64,000 nt of DNA, taken from Streptomyces buecherae. GTDB lineage: Bacteria > Actinomycetota > Actinomycetes > Streptomycetales > Streptomycetaceae. The notes under the pieces were generated by a model that did not search any database, was not told the DNA's origin, and saw only the letters and a program-made list of their open reading frames with translations. This document shows, piece by piece, positions 42,349 to 51,013 of the stretch (position 1 is its first letter; each line of letters starts with the position of its first letter). The stretch is from positions 5,868,501 through 5,932,500 of the forward strand of contig NZ_CP060404.1 of NCBI RefSeq assembly GCF_014295035.1. The letters run 5' to 3'. Position numbers and translations under genes: made by a program.

Positions 42349-43314
42349 CTACGACTCCTTGTGGGAGAGGGCACGAACGGTGCGGGAGGGGCTCGGGCGG
42401 CCCAACTGGTCGGCCATCCACACGCTGGTGTCGGTGAGTTGGCCGAGGTCGACCCCGGTGTCGATGCCGAGGCCGTGCAACATCCACACGAGGTCTTCGG
42501 TGGCGAGGTTGCCGGTGGCGCTCTTGGCGTAGGGGCAGCCGCCGAGCCCGCCCGCGGAGGCGTCGACGGTGGTGACGCCGTGCTGGAGCGCGGCGAGGGT
42601 GTTGGCCAGGGCCTGGCCGTACGTGTCGTGGAAGTGCACGCCGATCCGCTCGGTCGGCACGCCGGCCTCGTTCAGCGCCGTCAGCAGCGCCGTGACGTGC
42701 CCGGGCGTGGCCACCCCGATGGTGTCGCCGAGACTCAGCTCGTCGCAGCCCAGGTCGAGCAGGCGGCGGCTGACGTCCGCGACCCGCCCGATGGGCACCG
42801 GGCCCTCCCAGGGGTCGCCGAAGCACATGGACAGGTAGCCGCGCACGCGCACCCCGGCGTCCGCCGCCTTGGCGACCACCGGCGCGAACATGGCCAGCGC
42901 CTCGTCCACGGTGCGGTTCAGGTTGGCCTTGGCGAACGACTCGGTGGCGCTGCCGAAGACGGCGATCTCCCGCACGCCGAGCGCCAGCGCGCGGTCGAGG
43001 CCGTGCTCGTTGGGCACCAGCACCGGCAGTCGCAGGCCCGCGCCGCCGGTCTCGGGCGCGTCTCCGAGCCCGGCGAGCAGCGGCATCAACTGCTCGGCGT
43101 CGGCCAGTTGGGGCACCCACTTGGGGTGCACGAAGCTGGTGGCCTCGATGGTGGTCAGGCCGGCGGCGGCCAGGCGACGGACGAACTCCGCCTTGACCTC
43201 GACCGGCACGATCGCCTTCTCGTTCTGCAACCCGTCGCGCGCGCCCACCTCGTGGATGCGCACCCGCCGCGGCAGCCCCGCGGCCGGGACGCCCATCGGC
43301 AGTCCGTCGATCAT
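42349..43314 (-). CDS. Hydroxymethylglutaryl-CoA lyase
   Basis: 321 residues. TIM-barrel lyase: HEVGARDGLQNEKAIVP carries the catalytic Arg-Asp at the N-terminus, the metal His pair is in GVHFHDTYGQALANT, and the active-site Cys is in the signature GLGGCPYAKSATGN. It splits 3-hydroxy-3-methylglutaryl-CoA into acetoacetate and acetyl-CoA, the last step of leucine degradation. Third gene of the operon, 12 bp after the carboxylase alpha gene. No enoyl-CoA hydratase (methylglutaconyl hydratase) gene is in the operon, so that step is encoded elsewhere. Confidence 0.95.
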   Translation of the reverse strand: MIDGLPMGVPAAGLPRRVRIHEVGARDGLQNEKAIVPVEVKAEFVRRLAAAGLTTIEATSFVHPKWVPQLADAEQLMPLLAGLGDAPETGGAGLRLPVLVPNEHGLDRALALGVREIAVFGSATESFAKANLNRTVDEALAMFAPVVAKAADAGVRVRGYLSMCFGDPWEGPVPIGRVADVSRRLLDLGCDELSLGDTIGVATPGHVTALLTALNEAGVPTERIGVHFHDTYGQALANTLAALQHGVTTVDASAGGLGGCPYAKSATGNLATEDLVWMLHGLGIDTGVDLGQLTDTSVWMADQLGRPSPSRTVRALSHKES

Positions 43315-43326
43315 CGCGTGCCCTCC

Positions 43327-45675
43327 TCAGCTCTTCGCGGGGGTGGCGGTGCCCGGACCGGCCTGTTCGGCCTCGGCCGCCTCGTGCGGGGTGACCACGG
43401 CCAGCACCTGGTCCATGGCGACCGTGCTGCCCGGCGTCACGTCCAACTCGGTGACCGTGCCGTCGTGGGCGGCGGCGATGACGTGCTCCATCTTCATCGC
43501 CTCCACGACGAGCAGCCCCTGCCCGGCGCTGACCCGGTCGCCGACGGCGGCCTTGACCACGGTGACGGTGCCCGGCATCGGCGCGGTCAGCGCGCCGGCC
43601 CCGGCGCCCGCGACCCCGCCGCGCAGCGCGGCCTCCACCGGGTCGTGGTCGGTGACCCGCCAGGCGTCGCCCTCGCGGGCCAGCCACGAGCCGGCCGCCC
43701 CGGCCTCGGCGGCGTGCGTGAACGCGTACGTCACGCCCGCCCACTCCACGAGCGTCCGGGACGCGCCGGACAGCTCGCCGGTCGCCGCGCCCGTCGGGAG
43801 CAGCCGGGCCGCGACGGGCTCCGCGTCGCCCACCGTGACCTCGGCGTCGTGCGCCCGGCCGCGCACCCGCACGGTCACCGGGTCGTGGCCCGGCACGCGC
43901 AGCGGATGCGCCGTCGGCGCGTCGCGCCCGCCCAGCCGCCAGCCGGTGGGCACCGAGAACGGGTCCGTCCAGGCGCCCGGCTCCGCCGCCGGCTCCAGGG
44001 CCGCCTGCCGCAGCAGCGCCGCCGCCCCGTACACCTCCGGCGGTATCGACGCCGGCGTCAGGGCGGCCGCCTCCCGGTCCACCAGGCCCGTGTCAAGGGC
44101 GCCGGCGACCACGTCGGGGTGGGCCAGCAGCCGGCGCAGGAAGCCGGTGTTGGTGTCCAGACCGAGGATCGTCGTCTCGGCGAGCGCCGACCGCAGCCGC
44201 CGCAGCGCGGTGGCGCGGTCCGGTCCGTACGCGATGACCTTGGCCAGCATCGGGTCGTACGCCGTGCCGACCTCGGTGCCGGCCGACAGGCCGGAGTCGA
44301 CCCGCACGCCCTCGCCGGTGGGCTCGCCGAGGGCCGCCACGGTGCCGGCCGAGGGGAGGAAGTCCACCCGCTCGCCGTCGGCCGTGGCGCGCACGGTCTC
44401 GGCGCAGATGCGGGCCTCCACCGCGTGCCCGGTCAGCGTGATGTACCGCTGCGAGAACGGCAGTTGCTCGCCGGCCGCCACCCGGAGCTGCCACTCGACC
44501 AGGTCCAGGCCGGTGACCAGTTCGGTGACCGGATGCTCGACCTGGAGCCGGGTGTTCATCTCCATGAAGAAGTAGTCGCCCGGGCCCTGACCGTCCCCGC
44601 CGCCCGACCGCGCGTCGCCCGGCACGATGAACTCGACCGTGCCCGCCCCGGTGTACCCGCACGAGCGCGCGGCCTGCACCGCGGCCTGGCCCATCGCGGA
44701 CCGGGTGGCCTCGTCGAGGAACGGGCTCGGCGCCTCCTCGATGATCTTCTGGTGGCGGCGCTGGAGCGAGCACTCGCGCTCGCCGAGGTGGATGACGTTG
44801 CCGTGCCCGTCGGCCAGGATCTGGATCTCGATGTGCCGGGGCTGGTCCACCCAGCGCTCCACCAGGAGCGTGTCGTCGCCGAAGGAGCCGCGCGCCTCGC
44901 GGCGGGCCGCCGCGATCTCGTCGGCCAGCAGCGCCTCGTCCCGCACCAGCCGCATGCCCTTGCCGCCGCCGCCCGCCGAGGGCTTGAGCAGCACCGGGGT
45001 GCCGATCTGCCGGGCCGCCTCGATGAGTTGCTCGTCGCTGAGGCCGCTGCCCGACGAGCCGGGCACGACCGGCACGCCCGCCGCCCGCACCGTCTCCTTG
45101 GCCCGGATCTTGTCGCCCATCAGCTCGATCGCGTCGGCCGGCGGGCCGATGAAGACCAGCCCCGCGTCGGCGCACGCGCGGGCGAACGCGGCGTTCTCGG
45201 CCAGGAACCCGTACCCCGGGTGTACCGCCTGGGCGCCGCTGCGCGCCGCCGCGTCCAGCAGCCGCTCGATGGACAGATAGCTCTCGGCCGCCGCCGCCGG
45301 GCCGATCCGCACGGCCGTGTCCGCCTCGCGCACGTGCCGGGCGTCCGCGTCCGCGTCGCTGTAGACGGCCACCGACCGCACCCCGAGTTCGCGCAGGGTA
45401 CGGATGACCCGGACCGCGATCTCGCCTCGGTTCGCGACCAGCACCGTGTCGAACATCGCCGCTGTCACCCGCTCCGCCTCCCGCCCGGCCGCGCGGCCGG
45501 GGCTGTGGTGGGCCGCCACCTGACCGGCGGCCCGCTGTGTCGTCTGAGTGCCCGCCCGGGCGCCACCCGCCGGGGTCCGCGCCCCGCCCGTCGTCGGCGC
45601 GGTGCCGGCCGGGCCGGGGGCAGCGCCCGTCGTGGGGTCTGCTGTGGGCTCCGCCGTGGGGTCCGTACGCGTCAT
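43327..45675 (-). CDS. Biotin-dependent acyl-CoA carboxylase alpha subunit (methylcrotonyl-CoA type)
   Basis: 782 residues from ATG 45675, which has GGGGAG four bases upstream. The first 69 residues are Thr/Ala/Pro-rich and optional: GTG 45468 has GGGAGG and starts right at the biotin carboxylase domain. Domains: biotin carboxylase (VANRGEIAVRVIRTLRELG; ATP-grasp loop LKPSAGGGGKGM; EMNTRLQVEHPVTE), a linker, and a C-terminal biotinyl domain with the modified Lys in VVEAMKMEH. Works with the beta subunit gene ten bases upstream. Operon context with HMG-CoA lyase points to 3-methylcrotonyl-CoA as substrate. Confidence 0.93.
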   Translation of the reverse strand: MTRTDPTAEPTADPTTGAAPGPAGTAPTTGGARTPAGGARAGTQTTQRAAGQVAAHHSPGRAAGREAERVTAAMFDTVLVANRGEIAVRVIRTLRELGVRSVAVYSDADADARHVREADTAVRIGPAAAAESYLSIERLLDAAARSGAQAVHPGYGFLAENAAFARACADAGLVFIGPPADAIELMGDKIRAKETVRAAGVPVVPGSSGSGLSDEQLIEAARQIGTPVLLKPSAGGGGKGMRLVRDEALLADEIAAARREARGSFGDDTLLVERWVDQPRHIEIQILADGHGNVIHLGERECSLQRRHQKIIEEAPSPFLDEATRSAMGQAAVQAARSCGYTGAGTVEFIVPGDARSGGGDGQGPGDYFFMEMNTRLQVEHPVTELVTGLDLVEWQLRVAAGEQLPFSQRYITLTGHAVEARICAETVRATADGERVDFLPSAGTVAALGEPTGEGVRVDSGLSAGTEVGTAYDPMLAKVIAYGPDRATALRRLRSALAETTILGLDTNTGFLRRLLAHPDVVAGALDTGLVDREAAALTPASIPPEVYGAAALLRQAALEPAAEPGAWTDPFSVPTGWRLGGRDAPTAHPLRVPGHDPVTVRVRGRAHDAEVTVGDAEPVAARLLPTGAATGELSGASRTLVEWAGVTYAFTHAAEAGAAGSWLAREGDAWRVTDHDPVEAALRGGVAGAGAGALTAPMPGTVTVVKAAVGDRVSAGQGLLVVEAMKMEHVIAAAHDGTVTELDVTPGSTVAMDQVLAVVTPHEAAEAEQAGPGTATPAKS

Positions 45676-45685
45676 GACGCTCCCC

Positions 45686-47332
45686 TCACATCCGGAAGAC
45701 GCCGTAGCCGGTGGCCGCGTCCGCGCTCGCGAAGCCGGGGGTGCCGGGCAGCGGCGCGTTGGCGCAGGCGGTCAGGGCCAGGCCGAGCACGGTGCGGGTC
45801 TCCAGCGGGTCGATGACCCCGTCGTCCCACAGCCGCGCCGTGGCGTAGTACGCGTTGCCCTGCGCCTCGTACTGGGCGCGGACCGGGGCGCGGAAGGACT
45901 CCTCGTCCTCCTGGCTCCACTGCTCGCCGCGCGCCTCCAACTGGTCCCGCTTGACCGTCGCGAGGACCGAGGCGGCCTGCTCGCCGCCCATCACCGAGAT
46001 CTTGGCGTTGGGCCACATCCACAGGAAGCGCGGCCCGTAAGCCCGCCCGCACATCGAGTAGTTGCCCGCCCCGTAGGAGCCGCCGATGACCACCGTCAGC
46101 TTCGGCACCCGGGCGCAGGCCACGGCCATCACCATCTTGGCGCCGTGCTTGGCGATGCCGCCCGCCTCGTACTGCTTGCCGACCATGAAGCCGGAGATGT
46201 TCTGCAGGAAGACCAGCGGGATGCCGCGCTGGTCGCACAGCTCGATGAAGTGGGCGCCCTTCTGGGCGGACTCGGAGAAGAGGATGCCGTTGTTGGCGAT
46301 GACGCCGACGGGGTGGCCGTGGATGCGCGCGAAGCCCGTCACCAGCGTCGTGCCGAACTCGGCCTTGAACTCCTGGAACTCCGAGCCGTCCACCGTGCGG
46401 GCGATCACCTCGCGCACGTCGTAGGGCGTACGCGAGTCCGTCGGCACCGCCCCGTACAGCCCCGCCGGGTCCACCGCCGGCTCCCGGACCGGCTCCACCG
46501 ACCAGGGCAGCGGGCCGCGCTCGGGCAGCGTGGAGACGATGGAGCGCACGATGCGCAGGGCGTGCGCGTCGTCCTCGGCGAGGTGGTCGGTGACCCCGGA
46601 GGTCCTGGAGTGCGTTTCGCCGCCGCCCAGCTCCTCCGCCGTGACGACCTCGCCGGTGGCCGCCTTCACCAGCGGGGGGCCGCCCAGGAAGATCGTGCCC
46701 TGGCCGCGGACGATGACCGCCTCGTCGCTCATGGCCGGCACGTACGCGCCGCCGGCCGTGCAGGACCCGAGGACCGCGGCGATCTGCGGGATGCCCGCGC
46801 TGGACATCCGGGCCTGGTTGTAGAAGATCCGGCCGAAGTGGTCGCGGTCGGGGAAGACCTCGTCCTGCATCGGCAGGAACGCGCCGCCGGAGTCCACCAG
46901 GTACAGGCACGGCAGCCGGTTCTCCAGGGCCACCTCCTGCGCCCGCAGGTGCTTCTTGACCGTCATCGGGTAGTACGTGCCGCCCTTGACGGTGGCGTCG
47001 TTGGCGACCACCACCACCTCGCGGCCCGCGACCCGGCCCACGCCCGCGATGACGCCGGCGGCCGGCGCCGCCCCGTCGTACATCCCGTCCGCCGCGAGGG
47101 GCGCCAGCTCGAGGAAGGGCGAGCCCGGGTCCAACAGCGTGTCCACCCGGTCGCGCGGCAGCAGCTTGCCGCGCGCCGTGTGCCGCGCGCGGGCGCGCTC
47201 GCCGCCGCCCAGCCGCGCCGCCGCGAGCTTCTCGCGCAGTCGCGCCGCCAGCTCCCGGTGCGCCGCCTCGTTGGTCCGCCAGGCGTCAGACGTCGGATCG
47301 ACGCTGCTGGCCAGCACTGGTGCCTGCCCCAT
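45686..47332 (-). CDS. Acyl-CoA carboxylase beta subunit (methylcrotonyl-CoA carboxyltransferase)
   Basis: 548 residues, a full-length carboxyltransferase with two crotonase-like halves. The N half has TARGKLLPRDRVDTLLDPGS and the later VLGSCTAGGAYVPAM with the Gly-rich oxyanion region. The C half has LQNISGFMVGKQYEAGGIA and IGGSYGAGNYSMCGRAYGP. These are characteristic of methylcrotonoyl-CoA carboxylases. First gene of the operon; the region just upstream carries two putative operators for the divergent TetR regulator. Cytosolic, forms a complex with the alpha subunit. Confidence 0.95.
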   Translation of the reverse strand: MGQAPVLASSVDPTSDAWRTNEAAHRELAARLREKLAAARLGGGERARARHTARGKLLPRDRVDTLLDPGSPFLELAPLAADGMYDGAAPAAGVIAGVGRVAGREVVVVANDATVKGGTYYPMTVKKHLRAQEVALENRLPCLYLVDSGGAFLPMQDEVFPDRDHFGRIFYNQARMSSAGIPQIAAVLGSCTAGGAYVPAMSDEAVIVRGQGTIFLGGPPLVKAATGEVVTAEELGGGETHSRTSGVTDHLAEDDAHALRIVRSIVSTLPERGPLPWSVEPVREPAVDPAGLYGAVPTDSRTPYDVREVIARTVDGSEFQEFKAEFGTTLVTGFARIHGHPVGVIANNGILFSESAQKGAHFIELCDQRGIPLVFLQNISGFMVGKQYEAGGIAKHGAKMVMAVACARVPKLTVVIGGSYGAGNYSMCGRAYGPRFLWMWPNAKISVMGGEQAASVLATVKRDQLEARGEQWSQEDEESFRAPVRAQYEAQGNAYYATARLWDDGVIDPLETRTVLGLALTACANAPLPGTPGFASADAATGYGVFRM

Positions 47333-47368
47333 GCCGTCGAGCTCCCTTGCTCGTGAGTGTGAGCCGTG

Positions 47369-47412
47369 GTTAATGAGCGTTAACTGTGCCTCTCAGGTTA
47401 ACGGCCACTAAC
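47369..47412. promoter_or_regulatory. Twin operator GTTAA-N6-(T/C)TAAC between the carboxylase operon and its TetR gene
   Basis: GTTAATGAGCGTTAAC (47369-47384) and GTTAACGGCCACTAAC (47397-47412) share the GTTAA-N6-YTAAC pattern, with starts 28 bp apart. They lie in the 101-bp gap between two divergent genes, the only A+T-rich spot nearby. They fit binding of the adjacent TetR protein at both promoters. Confidence 0.7.
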
Positions 47413-47433
47413 GTCGCTGTCTAGAATGGAAGG

Positions 47434-48075
47434 GTGAGCGAACCAGCCCTGACCACGCAGGCCCCCGCCCCCACCCGGCGGGAGCAGATCCTCGCCGAGG
47501 CCGCCCGGCTCTTCGCCGAGCGCGGCTTCCACGGGGTGGGGGTGGACGAGATAGGCGCCGCGGTCGGCATCAGCGGCCCCGGCCTCTACCGACACTTCGC
47601 GGGCAAGGACGCGATGCTCGCCGAACTGCTCGTCGGCATCAGCGAGCGGCTGCTCGCCGGCGGCAAGCAGCGCGTGGCCCGGGTGATGCGGTCGGCGGAG
47701 CCCCCGGCGGGGGGCGCGGCCGGGCCCGCGGCGGACCCCGCGGCCGTGCTCGACTCGCTCATCGACGGGCACATCGACTTCGCCCTCGACGACCGCCCGC
47801 TGATCACGCTGCACGACCGCGAGCTGGGCCAGCTCCGGGAGAGTGACCGCAAGCTGGTGCGCCAGCTCCAGCGCCAGTACGTCGAGCTGTGGGTGGACGT
47901 CGTCCGCGCGCTGCGCCCGGACGCCTCGGAGGGCCAGGCCAGGGCCGCCGTGCACGCCGTGTTCGGACTGCTCAACTCCACGCCGCACCTGGGCGCGGCC
48001 CACTCCCTGCCCGGCCGCTCCGCCACCGCCGCCCTCCTGCGCCGCCTGGCCCACGGGGCGCTGGGGGCGCTCTAG
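47434..48075 (+). CDS. TetR-family regulator of the leucine/isovalerate operon
   Basis: 213 residues from GTG 47434. HTH: RREQILAEAARLFAERGFHG, then VGVDEIGAAVGISGPGLYRHFAGKDAML, ending in the typical YRHF recognition helix. The C-terminal domain has SLIDGHIDFALDDRPLITLHDREL. Divergent from the carboxylase operon across a gap with two inverted repeats. By position it plays the same role as the regulator beside the S. coelicolor liu-type operon. The inducer is probably an acyl-CoA intermediate. Confidence 0.9.
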   Translation: MSEPALTTQAPAPTRREQILAEAARLFAERGFHGVGVDEIGAAVGISGPGLYRHFAGKDAMLAELLVGISERLLAGGKQRVARVMRSAEPPAGGAAGPAADPAAVLDSLIDGHIDFALDDRPLITLHDRELGQLRESDRKLVRQLQRQYVELWVDVVRALRPDASEGQARAAVHAVFGLLNSTPHLGAAHSLPGRSATAALLRRLAHGALGAL

Positions 48076-48166
48076 CCGCCCTGGCCGCTCCCGTAGGCTC
48101 GTCCCCGTGCGGGTGTGCCGCGTGGAGCGGCCGGGTCGTACGCCCGCCACCCGCCCCTCGTCCCGA

Positions 48167-48230
48167 ATGTCGCGGGTTCGAGTCCCGTTACTCGCGCGCC
48201 CGGGGCGCTCCGTGGCGTGGGTGGCCGGGC
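48167..48230. repeat. Left 64-bp direct repeat containing a tRNA 3' end
   Basis: Identical over 64 bases to 51163-51226. The first 27 bases equal the tRNA-His 3' part (variable loop end, T arm GCGGGTTCGAGTCCCGT, TTACTC). The remaining bases are unrelated to the tRNA-His flank. No intact tRNA precedes it. It resembles an attachment-site core. Confidence 0.85.
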
Positions 48231-48423
48231 GGCCCGATGGGCAGGATGTCGAGCCGCTCGAGCTTGGTGCCGGCGGCGCGCTGGAGGGCAGGGAGGGCGT
48301 GAGGCGGGTCCACGGCGCCGGAAGCGCATGCGGCGTCAACGCGGCGGCCCTCGCCAGTGTCGGCCAGGGGTTGTTGGTGCGTACCGTTTCGAATGCGACC
48401 ACGAAACGGAGGGTGCCGCGAGT

Positions 48424-49668
48424 ATGCCGTCCCAGCCTGCCCCCGATCACATCGGCGCGCGTGTACGTATCGCCCGCCTCGCCGCCGGCCTCACCCAATC
48501 CGCGATGGGTGACTTCCTGGACCGATCCGAGCACTGGGTGCAGGATGTCGAGGCTGGCCGGCTCGCCCTCGACCGGTACAGCTTGATCATCGCCATTGCC
48601 GACCTCACCGACGTCGACATCGTCTGGCTTCTCGGCCAGCCGTACCGGCTGCGCCACAGCCCCGAGCAGGCGCACGCCTACGTACCTGCCCTGCGCTCGG
48701 GTCTGCGTCGTTCGGGGCTCATCCTGTCCGGGCATCCGGGCCTGGCTCCGCAGGCCGTGCCCGCAGACACGCGGTCTTTACGTGAGCGCACCGTGACGGT
48801 GAACCTTCGCCGACAGGCCGCCGACTTGCCGGCGGTCGCCCGCCTCCTGCCGGCCCTGGTCGAGGACCTGAACACGGCGCTACTCGTGGAAGAGGGAGTC
48901 GGCCGGGCGAGGACGCTACGGCTGATGGCCGACGCCGCCCGCACCGCCCGCATGTGCCTCAACAGCTTGGGCTACCCCGATCTGGCATGGGTGGCGGCCG
49001 AGGTCGCCGCCGGCTGCGCCACCGCCCTCGACGACCCGGCCGTGAAGGCCGCTGTCGCCTGGGACCGGTGTGGCGCACTGCTCCACCAGGCCGCCATCCC
49101 CGAGACGCTGGCCGTCGCAGAGGCGGCCCTGCGTGACCTGGAACCGCTCGCCAGCCGCCCCCACCCCGAGCCCGCGGTGCTGTCCCTGCGCGGAGCGCTG
49201 ATGCTGCGCGGCGCGATCGCCGACGCTCGCGGATCGCGCCCCGACGGCGCCTGGGCCCGCATCCAGGAAGCGTTGGCGGACGCCGACCGGCTCGGCCCGA
49301 CCTGGCACGACATCGACGCGCAGACCGTCTTCGGCCGGGGAACGGTCGCCGTGCACGCGGCCGAGGTCGGCGTGGAAGTCGAGGAACCGGACCGCGGACT
49401 GACCGCCGTCCCGGAAGCCGACATCAGCGCGGTGCCGTCGAAGGAGCGGCGCACGCACTACGAGATCGACCGCGCCAGGGCGTACCGAAAGATGGGCAAG
49501 CTGTCGGCGGCGACGCTGACGCTCCGGGCTGCCGGCCAGGGCGCGCCCTACTACACGTACGCCGACCCCATGGCGCGAGCACTGGTCGCCGACCTCGCGC
49601 ACGTCGGCGTGCCCTCCCAGGCGGCGGTCCTGTCCTCGCTGATCAGGAACATGGAACTGGTGCGCTAG
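48424..49668 (+). CDS. XRE-family regulator with helical C-terminal domain
   Basis: 414 residues from ATG 48424 (GGAGGG ten bases upstream). HTH in residues 8-60: GARVRIARLAAGLTQSAMGDFLDRSEHWVQDVEAGR. The remainder is all-helical with Ala-rich pairs, like TPR repeats. Codon 119 is TTA (48778-48780), rare in Streptomyces and read only by tRNA-bldA, so full translation would be restricted to late growth. First gene of the islet. Codon use is slightly less G+C-biased than the neighbours. Function: probable repressor or peptide-sensing regulator. Confidence 0.86.
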   Translation: MPSQPAPDHIGARVRIARLAAGLTQSAMGDFLDRSEHWVQDVEAGRLALDRYSLIIAIADLTDVDIVWLLGQPYRLRHSPEQAHAYVPALRSGLRRSGLILSGHPGLAPQAVPADTRSLRERTVTVNLRRQAADLPAVARLLPALVEDLNTALLVEEGVGRARTLRLMADAARTARMCLNSLGYPDLAWVAAEVAAGCATALDDPAVKAAVAWDRCGALLHQAAIPETLAVAEAALRDLEPLASRPHPEPAVLSLRGALMLRGAIADARGSRPDGAWARIQEALADADRLGPTWHDIDAQTVFGRGTVAVHAAEVGVEVEEPDRGLTAVPEADISAVPSKERRTHYEIDRARAYRKMGKLSAATLTLRAAGQGAPYYTYADPMARALVADLAHVGVPSQAAVLSSLIRNMELVR

Positions 49669-49684
49669 CCGTCACTGAGAAGAG

Positions 49685-49703
49685 CCCCCGGGATTCCTGG
49701 GGG
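49685..49703 (+). terminator. Terminator-like hairpin after the islet XRE gene
   Basis: CCCCCGG and CC(T)GGGGG pair around GATT with one bulge, 17 bp past the stop of the XRE gene. Confidence 0.55.
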
Positions 49704-49726
49704 TCGAGTCGAGCCGGATACGCGAA

Positions 49727-49742
49727 GCTTCATATGTGAAGC
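49727..49742. promoter_or_regulatory. Operator-like inverted repeat GCTTCA-TATG-TGAAGC
   Basis: Perfect 6-bp arms around TATG, 32 bp before the start of the PrimPol-like gene. The same 16-mer, with one change and in reverse orientation, stands upstream of the small XRE gene (50998-51013). Confidence 0.7.
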
Positions 49743-49773
49743 ACCACGCCGGACGATCACCATGGGAGACAGC

Positions 49774-50343
49774 ATGGACGCGCTGCTACCGGCCACCTGT
49801 GACGCCATCACATACGCCCGCGCGTACACCGAACGCCTCGGGTGGCCCGTAGCGCCCGGGCATCGGTACCGCCCTCGCCGGGGCTGCACCTGCGGGGTCC
49901 CGGAGTGCCCCACCCCCGGGGCGCATCCGCCCGCGCGCTGGACCGTGGCCACCAGGGCCGACGAGCTGCCCGAGGAGGAGTTCGGTCAGCCGGGGGTCGG
50001 GGTGATCGCTCCCGCTCTCGGCTTCGGCGCGGTCACTCTGCCCCGGGCGATCGGCATGATGGCGATGGTCTCGATCGACCGGCGGATGCGGGCCCCGTGC
50101 CTTGTCGGTCCCGACTCCGTCACCCTGCTGGTGCAGCCGGGCACCGCGTCGGTGCTCGGCAGCGTGTCGGCGGCCACGGTGCTCACGGGCGCGGGCGAGT
50201 GGCTGGCCCTGCCGCCCTCGCACGGCATGCGCTGGGACACGCCCCCTTGGGACGAGCGCACCGGCCACCCGCTGGCACTCCCGCACGGGCACTCCCTGGT
50301 GCGGGACGTGCGCGAAGCAGTGCGCATCGGGAGTGGCGAGTGA
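49774..50343 (+). CDS. Truncated PrimPol N-terminal-like protein
   Basis: 189 residues from ATG 49774 (GGGAG five bases upstream; ATG 49762 is also in frame). The start matches the N-terminal region of actinobacterial bifunctional primase/polymerases: ITYARAYTERLGWPVAPGHR, then CTCGVPECPTPGAHPPARW, where the Cys/His cluster lies. The later part (VTLLVQPGTASVLG, GEWLALPPSHGMRW) follows the same fold but lacks the second half of the enzyme and the helicase. It overlaps the next gene by four bases. Probably a remnant or domesticated domain from an integrative element. Confidence 0.72.
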   Translation: MDALLPATCDAITYARAYTERLGWPVAPGHRYRPRRGCTCGVPECPTPGAHPPARWTVATRADELPEEEFGQPGVGVIAPALGFGAVTLPRAIGMMAMVSIDRRMRAPCLVGPDSVTLLVQPGTASVLGSVSAATVLTGAGEWLALPPSHGMRWDTPPWDERTGHPLALPHGHSLVRDVREAVRIGSGE

Positions 50344-50621
50344 CGCGCAGCCCCCATCGCTACGTCGAGATGGTGATCGACACCGACGAGAGCCGCCCTC
50401 CGTCAGCAGTCCGCGCCGCGTGTGTCACATGCGGCGAGCGGTCACCGGAACCCGAGGAGGGGCAGGATCTGGAGCGGCAGTACGTCGCCGCTCAGGACTG
50501 GTGCGCACGTCACACGGGCCGCGATCACGCCGACGGCCGCCACACTCGGTTCACTGCGACCGCCGTCCTGCGCTGGGTCGTCACTCCCACGGAGGACATA
50601 GGCCCGCTCGCCGGCTCCTGA
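50340..50621 (+). CDS. Small Cys/His protein (DUF7848-like)
   Basis: 93 residues from GTG 50340, which overlaps the preceding stop (GTGA). Pattern: RAACVTCGERSPEPEEGQDL, then WCARHTGRDHADGRHTRF; two Cys as CxxC and a later Cys plus several His could hold zinc. Members occur next to XRE regulators in Streptomyces islets. No catalytic motif. Translationally coupled to the PrimPol-like gene. Confidence 0.75.
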   Translation: MTRSPHRYVEMVIDTDESRPPSAVRAACVTCGERSPEPEEGQDLERQYVAAQDWCARHTGRDHADGRHTRFTATAVLRWVVTPTEDIGPLAGS

Positions 50622-50719
50622 GCCGGCCGGCCATGGCGTGCGAGGCGCGCCCGCCCCGCCTTCGCCACAGCCGGCCCCAGGCCGCCGCCGCGCCCGCCCC
50701 GAGGTCGGCGGCGGCCGAC

Positions 50720-50962
50720 CTACTCGCTGTCGCGTACGAGGTCGGTGAGCGAGACACCGAGGCCATCGGCGATGAGGGCGAGCACATCGATGGTGGCCGC
50801 GTGCGTCGCCAGCTCCGTCCGGTACATCGTCTGCCTGCTGATGCCGGCGCGCTCGGCCAGATGCTCTTGCGACCAGCGGCGCTCCTCCCGCAGGGCCCGG
50901 ATACGCGCGCCGACCCGGTGGCGGGTGGCATGGGCGCGGGCGTGGCGGGGATCGTCTTGCAC
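50720..50962 (-). CDS. Small XRE-family repressor
   Basis: 80 residues from GTG 50962. One complete helix-turn-helix: IRALREERRWSQEHLAERAGISRQTMYRTE, ending ALIADGLGVSLTDLVRD. This is the stand-alone Cro/C1-type size. It is convergent with the small Cys/His gene. Its own promoter region has the shared 16-bp site (50998-51013) and a second inverted repeat, CTTGCACGCATGCAAG at 50956-50971, across its start codon. Likely autorepressor of the islet. Confidence 0.85.
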   Translation of the reverse strand: MQDDPRHARAHATRHRVGARIRALREERRWSQEHLAERAGISRQTMYRTELATHAATIDVLALIADGLGVSLTDLVRDSE

Positions 50963-50997
50963 GCATGCAAGCCCAGGGCACCAAGATCGCTATGTCT

Positions 50998-51013
50998 GCA
51001 TCACATATGAAGC
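50998..51013. promoter_or_regulatory. Second copy of the islet operator
   Basis: GCATCACATATGAAGC; its reverse complement differs from the site at 49727-49742 in one base of sixteen. It lies 36-51 bp upstream of the small XRE start codon. Confidence 0.7.

Noticed and set aside
42265..45816. Open frame of 1183 codons on the plus strand
   Set aside because: Antisense shadow of HMG-CoA lyase and carboxylase alpha genes, Val/Gly/Arg-rich, without domain features.
48079..48200. Possible complete tRNA at the left direct repeat
   Set aside because: Only T arm and 3' part are present; no matching 5' acceptor, D arm or anticodon stem could be folded upstream of either repeat.
48072..48329. Short minus-strand frame with RVTGLEPAT, and the similar one at 51132-51398
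   Set aside because: This peptide is the translation of a tRNA T-arm on the complementary strand, a known source of false proteins; it marks the direct repeat, not a gene.
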